Positions 56,704 through 64,000 of a stretch of DNA of 64,000 nt are shown piece by piece. The stretch is from Tomocerus qinae. Taxonomy: Eukaryota > Arthropoda > Collembola > Entomobryomorpha > Tomoceridae. Location: contig JAECZT010000023.1 in assembly GCA_020055645.1 (NCBI GenBank), positions 1 to 64,000 of the forward strand. Direction: 5' to 3'. Both the position numbers and the translations under genes were made by a program. Every line of letters starts with the position of its first letter. The first letter of the stretch is position 1. Under the pieces are notes generated by a model. It was not told the DNA's origin, made no database searches, and was given only the letters and a program-made list of their open reading frames with translations.

Positions 56704-59687
56704 TCAATCTTTTAAAAACATAAGGCTTGAAATTTGTCTCATTCCATTAGCACATTCGGATCTTTTAGCAACATGGAACTTACTAACGAAAGATTCGACT
56801 TCCCTGAAGTCATCATCGAATTCCTCTCTTTCTCTAGTAACCTCTTTGGTCAACTTCTGAACTGTATATGGACAAATGTATGTACAACCCCCCTAAAAAA
56901 TTAAAACAGTTGAGATACCTGTTGACGAATTGCAATTTAAAGTAGATCAATTAAAATCTAAAATAGTAATGAAAATTGGGCCTATACTAACCGTAATTGT
57001 AAATTTGACAGTAATCGGCTCGCCTGATTTAAAGAAGACATTAGGTACAATGTCAACGGAAATAATTGGGACTTTCCCATCCTCTCGAACATAACCTTTC
57101 ACTTTTTTCCGATATTTACGAAGGCCAATTTCTACATCATAGGTATAATTTTCAGTACTTGGTCCACCGTAGAAATTCAAAGCACAAAGTGTACGATCTT
57201 TGAATGTAGTTATCCTATGAAAATGATTATATTATGTTTACAAATATAGCATGTTTTACTACAACTCTGCTGATTATTGATACTTACACAAATCCATGGG
57301 TGGTTGAAAAATCAGCAAGTTGGCTTGGTTCAAAATCTTCTTCAAGGCGATTTACTCGCAAAAATTCGTTCTTAGTTCTTGGTTGACAAGAAAATAACCT
57401 TAAAAATTATGTATTAATGCAGACCTTAAATAATTTTCGTTATTTTAATTCTAACTTGTATGTTTATCAAGAAATAAAAAAAACTATACTCAATTGGATT
57501 TTCATTTTCAGATAAAATATCTTTTTGAATAGTGTAGACCAAAAGTTTTTTCAATTCTTTAGAAGTGAGAATGTTTGCCCAACACACAGTCTGTGTAATC
57601 GTAAGTTTGTCCAGCAAAGGAAACCTTATGGATTTTATTATTTCTTCCCCAAGAACGGATCTCACGTTTTCTCCTGTACGAGGTAAATGTTTCAACTTGC
57701 ATTGTTCCTGTCCCCACCTAATATGAAAAATGTCAATTTTGATGTTTATTTGTAAATTAAATAGTAAAATTCGAGTAAAAATAAAACATAATTCTACAAA
57801 CTTGATGCATCCGTTGTAAACCAAAAGTTCAGAGCACTGTAGATAGTGTTTTTCGACAATAGTCGTCAAGTCGGATTTGTTGAATAGAAGAATGGCATCA
57901 GAAGCAAAAATATATTCTGCACCACTAATTTATAAAAAAAATTATGCATAACTTAGCTTCGAAGCAATAATGGTGAATTTTAAAATTCTTATTTACGCCA
58001 AGACGCAGTTTTCCACAGTCCGTAACAGACTTCTGGCTCTATCTTCTACTTGACAAACCGGAAGTGATTTTAACTTGATGTATTTATCTACAATTTCCGC
58101 AGAAAATTGGGTATTTAAATAACAAACAAACCAATTTTCTAACTGCAGAATGACATTACTCGCCAAATATTTGTATGCCAAAGATAAAACTCCAATTGCG
58201 GTTTCCGCATTTAAACCAATATTTGGAAGTTCACAATAATAAAATTCATCACCGTCTTCCTCTCTCCAGTCCATGTACATAATCTATAATAAACAAAATT
58301 ATACAAGCCTATAGAGTTTATTTTCTATATTGTTTGGTATTACCATAACCTACAATAGGATGCATGGGGGTAAAAGGGGTCATAGAAAAAGTCATTTTAA
58401 AAGGTAAAAGGGGTACATGGCGAGTACCACTGAGGCAACAATGGAGAAAGTCTTCTTTTTCAGAACGAGTACATTGTTCCATAATATATTACCATAAATA
58501 AATCAAAAGAAATAAGCACCAATTAATGAAAACCGCCTTTCTTCATGCATTCCTATTTTTTAAAACTACGGAAAATACAAATTTCTGTACTATATGATGG
58601 TATGAGACGATAAATATAATAATGAATATTCTAATGAAATCCAATTAAAGAATAATTTTAGTTGTAAAGTAATTAATGTAGGGACTTGTCTGTTTAAACG
58701 ACGTCCCAACAACGAATGTATAATTCTAGTAATTCTGACACAGATTTCTAACCAGAATTACAACTTTTACAACGTAAAGAAACCGTTAAAATGGCTATAT
58801 CTACTATATTGCAATAATTACAATTGATTCAAATACTCACTTAATTATTATACTTATAAATATTCACAAAATGACCTCTGCCACACAAAAGGGAGCTATA
58901 CGGCCTGAAGCCCCCTCTCTCGCACAAAATCCAAGAAAATAGAAATTTATGCTCTCCAGATAGCAAAGAATTTCGCGCGCTTTTTGCCAAATTTAAGCCA
59001 ATTTTCACTCAATAGTGGATATCTGTATTTCGAAGGACATCTAGTGGGTCTGAAGATTTTAAGTGAATTTGATGGCGGGATCCTTGGTAGCATGTAGATA
59101 TTCATCACTGTATTTAGTGATGTACTGTGTTTAGTGATGAATATCTTTATGGTACGAAGGATCCCGCCATCAAATTCACTTAAAAATCTTCAGGACACAC
59201 TAGATGTCCATCGAAATACAGATATCCACTATTTCTCAATCATTAAAAAATCAACCTGAAATATTTGCCCTTACAATATAGCTATTAATCAATGAATATT
59301 GTATCTTTTAATTCTAACAAAACATTAAAACCATCATTATTATTAAATTATAATTTACATTCGAAAGTAATTACGACAGACTATTAATTTGTAATTAAAA
59401 TGTCTTACATTCACAAAACATTTGAAATGTTCAGGATCATCATCTTCTAAAGCAAATATTTTTTCATTTCCCTGATTTCTTCCTTCATTCCATCTTCGGC
59501 TTAGCATTGCCCCCAGAACAGGAGAATGGGCTGTCAAAATAACTAAGTGACATTCAATCTCTTTACGTTTTGTTCCTGATCCGACTTTTATAGTGACATC
59601 AGTACATAGCTTGGCTTTCCACATAATACGCAAGAGGTGGATAATATCGGGAGAGGATTCTCTGGACAGTCCGTCACCATCATCCAT
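56704..59687 (-). CDS. BTB-BACK-PHR protein, array copy 5 (best preserved)
   Basis: A cullin-3 adaptor-type protein by family. E1 59687-about 59410 (BTB core: CTDVTIKVGSGTKRKEIECH, EDDDPEHFKCFVN), E2 about 58283-58000 (BACK: ETAIGVLSLAYKYLASNVIL), E3 about 57930-57805, E4 about 57708-57492 (ENVRSVLGEEIIKSIRFPLL), E5 about 57400-57290, E6 about 57215-56993 (LCALNFYGGPSTENYTYDV) and E7 about 56893-56704 (GGCTYICPYTVQKLTKEV, CANGMRQISSLMF). Splice sites and phases follow the other copies and no internal stop or frameshift was found from Met at 59687. The first eleven residues present in other copies (ATG at about 59720, SLV-VPSK) are out of frame by one base in an AAAAGAAGAAG stretch, so the start moves to the next ATG. 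E7 ends at TGA (56704), shorter than in copies 1, 2 and 4, after one extra A in an A-run. A hairpin MITE sits in intron 1. Confidence 0.75.
59011..59233. mobile_element. Hairpin MITE in copy 5 intron 1
   Basis: 223 bp made of two near-perfect inverse arms of about 100 bp (AATAGTGGATATCTGTATTT ... AAATACAGATATCCACTATT, with GAATTTGATGGCGGGATCCT in the left arm) around GTATTTAGTGATGTACTGTG. The paralogous site in copy 3 intron 1 (about 44688-44712, ATTTTGACTCAGTTTCTCAA) lacks it. Confidence 0.85.
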
Positions 59688-61173
59688 CTTCTTCTTTTAG
59701 AAGGCACCACTAAACTCATCTAAAGATAAAAGGAATTGACAATTGATGCACATCAATCACATCATTACCCACATAAATCTTAAATGATATATAGATTACC
59801 AATCAATTTTCAATGTGATTTTAAATGACGAAATCCGCAACTTAAGACAAATTTACATAAAATATGAAATAGAAAAACTCAATTGAATTTTTCCACAATT
59901 AGTGATTGGTCACAAATTATAAATATGAATAGGTATTAAAATGACTCCAATACCTGTTATCCTGGAATTGTGGGAGAAGTCTATATAATCCTTTATATTA
60001 AATTATTTACCTTAGCTTATTACACTCCAACTCCAACAGATGCAGATGGCTAGGCCAATAATAATCAATGATGAATGACTAACAGTACAATGACAGTCAA
60101 CTGTCAACAGTTTACAGTCAGTATCTGACTTCCAAAGACAAACGAATATTGCAATTTTGAACGTTGAATGTCATCCACATTTGTTTACCACAATACTCAA
60201 CACACCCAGAGATTCAATTCATTGCGCACTGGTTTCATTCCCTAGCCTTGATAGATGCGTCAGAGCAGACGTAACGATATCAGAACATGTTTTCATTTGT
60301 CGATTCCAGCAATCTGGTGTGATTGAAGTTGTCCGCTAACTTACCAAGGATTCAGAAGACTCTTCAGACGTTCCTTGCGCCTACCGCCTACGCCCGTCTA
60401 CGTGCTATGCTCTTTCTTGGCCTTACAAATTTCATATAACCCCTAAAGATTCTTTTACTGGAATTTCTAACACAGCCTAATTTTTTGCCTTATTTATTTT
60501 TTATTATCTAAATAGAAAATACGGAAAGTACAGAAAATGAGTAAATGTTAATGAAGTTGTGTTGAAAAATGTTTTGAAAACACAAATTACTATTCTTAAC
60601 GCTGAGAATGGATTTTATTACCTACGACCAGGCCAACACTAAGAGCTTAACCCTTTTAAGAGACTACGAAAATGCTAGATATAATCAAGGACGAATTTAG
60701 GGGGGTGCATTTAATATTTAATTATTTAATTCCAAATTGGGAGAAGCAAATTATCGTTTTTATATGACTCAATTGCATTATCTTACTGTCGAGCATGTGT
60801 GCGCAGCAACGTTTGAGCGTTAACCTACTAACCTGACCTAACATAAATAAATTAATCTGTTCGAGCATTTTCAAATCCTTTTTCCCTATATTGAACCTTA
60901 TAGGATCTGAGATTAACTAATATTATATATACACTCATATTTGATATAGGTAGAATATTCAGTTTTTTCTTGATCGAAGTACAAACGCTTCTAATCTAAC
61001 AATTCAACATCTGATATGTCCAAAATCTGCGTTTTATATCACCACATAGGTACATGAGCCATCATAATTTGTTAAACTACTTGGTAGTTGCGTTTTAAAC
61101 CTTCATGAAATCAAAGCAATAAAATACATTTAACTATAAAAAAATACACAGGGCAATAAATCAGGATGAAAAT

Positions 61174-61872
61174 CAGGGTTACCAGATTTTCTTCAGCCAA
61201 AGTATCCTGACCAACAAAAGCCATTTACCAACCCGCGCCCTCCGGGCGCGTCTTAGTGAACTCTTTCAAATGTCATACAACCGCATTTGGCGCTATCATA
61301 AAAGAACTAAAGCTAACAAATTTACGGTTTTTTGAAAAAAATGAAACAAAAATAACGTAAATATTGTATTTTGAAATTAATATTCGCGCATATTAATACA
61401 CAGATAAGTGAGAATAAATTAATAAACAAGGTACAAATTCGCGTGAAGCGCGAGAAAATTTGAAATTCAACTTCAACATTTATCAATAATGATTTGACGA
61501 ATTTTGTGTAATTTATCTTAACGGTTAAGTGACATAGTTGAGGAGAAGAAGTTTGCTTTTATCCTCCACTGATTAAGGATTAATGGATTCCATCGAAATT
61601 GACAGAGAGTTTAGACAACTAAACTGGATTGATTAACAAAGAATATTGAAATTATCGCGAAGCGCGAGAAAATTTCGACATTTTAACTTATTTGAACTGT
61701 GTAACAAATTGTGTTCTAATACTGAAGGATGACATTATTCCATTTTTACCGATTTTAGCTCATTTAAGTATTTAAGTATAATCTAAGTATTTTAAAATAC
61801 TTGCAAGTATTTTAAGTATAGGTTCTAATTTAAGTATTATACTTGCCATTTAAGTATACCTGGTAACCCTGA
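61174..61872. mobile_element. hAT-type element, 699 bp, perfect 8-bp target duplication
   Basis: Inverted ends CAGGGTTACCAGATT and ACCTGGTAACCCTGA, flanked by ATGAAAAT at 61166-61173 and 61873-61880. The paralogous unit upstream of copy 3 has the empty site GGATGAAAATGTAAATT at about 47135-47151. The interior has CCGCGCCCTCCGGGCGCG-like inverse blocks, GCGAAGCGCGAGAAAATTT twice and AAGTATTTAAGTATA repeats near the right end; no transposase. Confidence 0.85.
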
Positions 61873-62129
61873 ATGAAAATGTAAATTAAAACGCCAACAA
61901 ATACAAAAAGGTAGTTATAGTCATAGTGCCAATGGTATAGTTACAAATTAATGTTAAATTATATAATAATTAACACATTCAACAAGTAGGTATTAGGAAA
62001 AGTTTGGCTTTATTATTAAAATGTAATCTAAAGTTTCAAAGCTTTGTTCAGCATTTTTCCATTTCCATATTAATTTAATCAATGTTATTTTATGGGATAT
62101 GCTTCATTGAATATACAGCTTTTTTTAGC

Positions 62130-62306
62130 TTTAAAGTTACATTTTATTAGTTTTAAAGTTACATTTTATTAGTTTTAAAGTTACATTTAATTAGTTTTAA
62201 AGTTACATTTTATTAGTTTTAAAGTTACATTTTATTAGTTTTAAAGTTACATTTTAATAGATTTAAAGTCACATTTTATTGGTTTTAAAGTCGCATTTTA
62301 TTTAGT
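62130..62306. repeat. 22-bp tandem repeat, about eight units
   Basis: TTTTAAAGTTACATTTTATT AG is repeated head to tail with few changes. The single-copy version of this sequence (TTTTAAAAATACATTTTATT) occurs at the paralogous positions downstream of copies 3 and 5 (about 41956 and 56010), so the array expanded locally. Confidence 0.85.
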
Positions 62307-62693
62307 TAAGTTAGAATATAGCACATCTAAACATATTTTGAATGTCATTTTGAAGTTAAACGTTTTCATTCTAAATGTTCGGGTAACAAAAATTGCAAAT
62401 AATTCGATTAATTAATTAATTAGCTTGAAAAAAGATTCTACTATATTCTATGGGTTGACAAAAAAGCAATGTTCACACTTGTGTTGAAAAATTTTAATCG
62501 CCCATTGTCAACGTATCAAAAAAATTTTAATGCAAGTTCCTATTTTATTTACACCAAATTATTCTAAATTGAGAAGCACTACAAATGGAAAGGATCTAAA
62601 CAACATACTATTACAAACATTTAGCATAACTGCAGAACAAATGGAAAATGTGAGCTTTAATTTGAATTTGCAGAGTCTGAATCTGATTCCCCA

Positions 62694-64000
62694 TCAATCA
62701 GTAGCTGAAAACATAATGCTTGGAATTTGTCTTAATCCATTAGCACATTCAACTTCAGCCACATGGAACTTAGTAATTACGGTTGCTTCACCCCAGAATG
62801 TTACCTCTTTGGTCAACTCCTGAACTGTATATGGGCAAATGTATACACTACCCCCCTACAAAAAATTAAAACACTAATTAAAACTTAAATGTTGATGAAT
62901 TTTAAACAGTTAAATAATAATTAAAAAATAATGGAAAATGTCTGGGTCAATACTAACCGTAATTGTAAATTTGATAGTCGTGGGCTTGCCTGCTTTAAAC
63001 AAGACATTAGGTACAATTGCAACGGAAATAATTGGGACCTTCCCCTCCTCTCTAACGTAACCTTTCACTTTTTTCCGAAATATTTTATCACAAATTTCTA
63101 CTTCGTAGGTATAATCTTCAGTACCTGGTCCACCGTAGAAATTCAAAGCACAAAGTTTAACATCATCGAATGTAGTTATCCTATGAAAAAGATTATATCT
63201 TGTTAACAAATATGGCAATAATGTTTTACTACGACTGTTCTGATTATTGAAACTTACACAAATCCATGGGTATTAGAAAAATCAGCAAGTTGGCTTGGCT
63301 CAAAATCTTCTTCAAGGCGATTCACTCGCAATAATGTGTTTGTAGTTCTTGGTTGACATGAAAATAACCTTAACAATTATGTGTTAATGCAGACATGAAT
63401 AATGCAGAAATTTCGTTATTTTAATTCTAACTTATTTAACAAGAAATCAATCAAACTATACCCAATTGGATTTTCCTTTTCAGATAAAATATCTTTTTGA
63501 ATAATGTAGGTGAAAAGTTCGTTCAATTCTTCAGAAGTGAGAATTTTTGCCGGACGCACAGTCTTTGTTATCGTTAGTCTGTCCAGCAAAGGAAATCTTA
63601 TGGATTTTACTATTTCTTCCCCAAGAACGGATCTCACGTTTTCTCCGGTAAGAGGTAAATGCTTCAACTTGCATTGTTCCTGTCCCCACCTAATACGACA
63701 AATGTCAATTTTGATGTTTATTTGTAAATTAAATAGTAAAATTCGAGCAAAAATAAAACATAATTCTACAAACTTGATGCATCCGTTGTAAACCGAAAGT
63801 TCAGAGCATTGTAGATAGTGTTTTTCGACAATAGTCGTCAAGTCAGATTGGTTGAATAGAAAAATGGCATCAGAAGAAAAAATCTTTTCTGCGTCACTAA
63901 TTGATAAAATAAATTATGCATATAACTTAGCATCGAAGCAACTATGGGAATTTGAATTTTAAAATTCTTAGTTACGCCAAGACGCAGTTTTCCACAGTCC
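62694..64000 (-). CDS. BTB-BACK-PHR protein, array copy 6 (5' part beyond window)
   Basis: Exons 7 to 2 (partial) are present: E7 about 62855-62694 (GGSVYICPYTVQELTKEVTF, CANGLRQIPSIMFSATD, TGA), E6 about 63184-62960 (VKLCALNFYGGPGTEDYTYE), E5 about 63370-63258, E4 about 63679-63462 (ENVRSVLGEEIVKSIRFPLL), E3 about 63906-63780 and the 3' end of E2 at the window edge. The BTB exon and most of the BACK exon lie beyond 64000. All visible exons are open and in phase, so this copy may be intact. It stops before the Asp/Ser tail like copy 5. E6 and E7 are closest to copy 4, suggesting that 4 and 6 share a more recent ancestor than either does with 5. Confidence 0.72.

Larger units (their letters stand above)
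59688..62693. other. Inter-unit spacer, copies 5-6
   Basis: Shared 5' flank of copy 5 (AATAGGTATTAAAATGACTC at about 59928; GGCCAATAATAATCAATGAT at about 60053), a family B terminus at 60688, the hAT-type element at 61174 and a tandem repeat at 62130. No supported gene; the plus frames here are unsupported. Confidence 0.5.

Noticed and set aside
62931-63206. Plus-strand ORF of 91 codons (and the similar one at 49915-50187)
   Set aside because: Antisense shadows of PHR exon 6 in copies 6 and 4; both simply reflect the conserved exon.

Overview
The window reads as nuclear DNA of an arthropod, most likely a springtail (Collembola) or close relative. It is visibly AT-rich, genes have short GT-AG introns, and the gene families are chemosensory receptors of the insect/collembolan ionotropic (IR) and gustatory (GR) type, a fibrinogen-domain lectin-like gene and BTB-BACK-PHR genes. 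The order is an inference; arthropod is well supported. No rRNA, tRNA gene, CRISPR array or bacterial feature was seen.

Layout. 1-2.7 kb: intergenic with a degenerate duplicated segment. 2.75-4.7 kb: an intronless IR-like gene (+) with two frame breaks. 5.5-10 kb: a five-exon gene (+) of unknown function ending in a coiled coil, with what look like alternative terminal exons just behind a tRNA-derived SINE. 10.8-17.1 kb: a secreted coiled-coil plus fibrinogen-domain gene (+) split by about 4 kb of repeats. 17.5-17.9 kb: an orphan PHR-domain fragment (-). 18-23 kb: repeats plus a small unrecognised gene relic (-). 23.2-24.9 kb: a second IR-like gene (-), broken many times. 27.0-28.4 kb: an apparently intact three-exon GR (-, 375 aa), whose inverted and decayed partner lies at 30.6-31.9 kb (+). 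A roughly 1-kb MULE-type element sits between them. 32-64 kb: a head-to-tail array of six BTB-BACK-PHR genes (all -, about 7 kb apart, the last one cut by the window end).

The array units share the same seven-exon structure and share flanks, so they arose by tandem segmental duplication. At least four copies carry a frameshift relative to their neighbours. Units differ by transposon insertions, and because the neighbouring units preserve the empty site, several insertions can be read exactly: hAT-like elements with perfect 8-bp target duplications (45.2-45.7 kb, which is two nested elements, 56.4 kb and 61.2 kb) and a hairpin MITE at 59.0 kb.

Broadly this is a gene-birth-and-death region: chemoreceptor, lectin-like and BTB adaptor families expanding by duplication and decaying under dense small transposons. 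No metabolic pathway or operon-like cooperation is implied. Many of the frame breaks fall in homopolymers, so some may be long-read consensus errors rather than true pseudogenisation.
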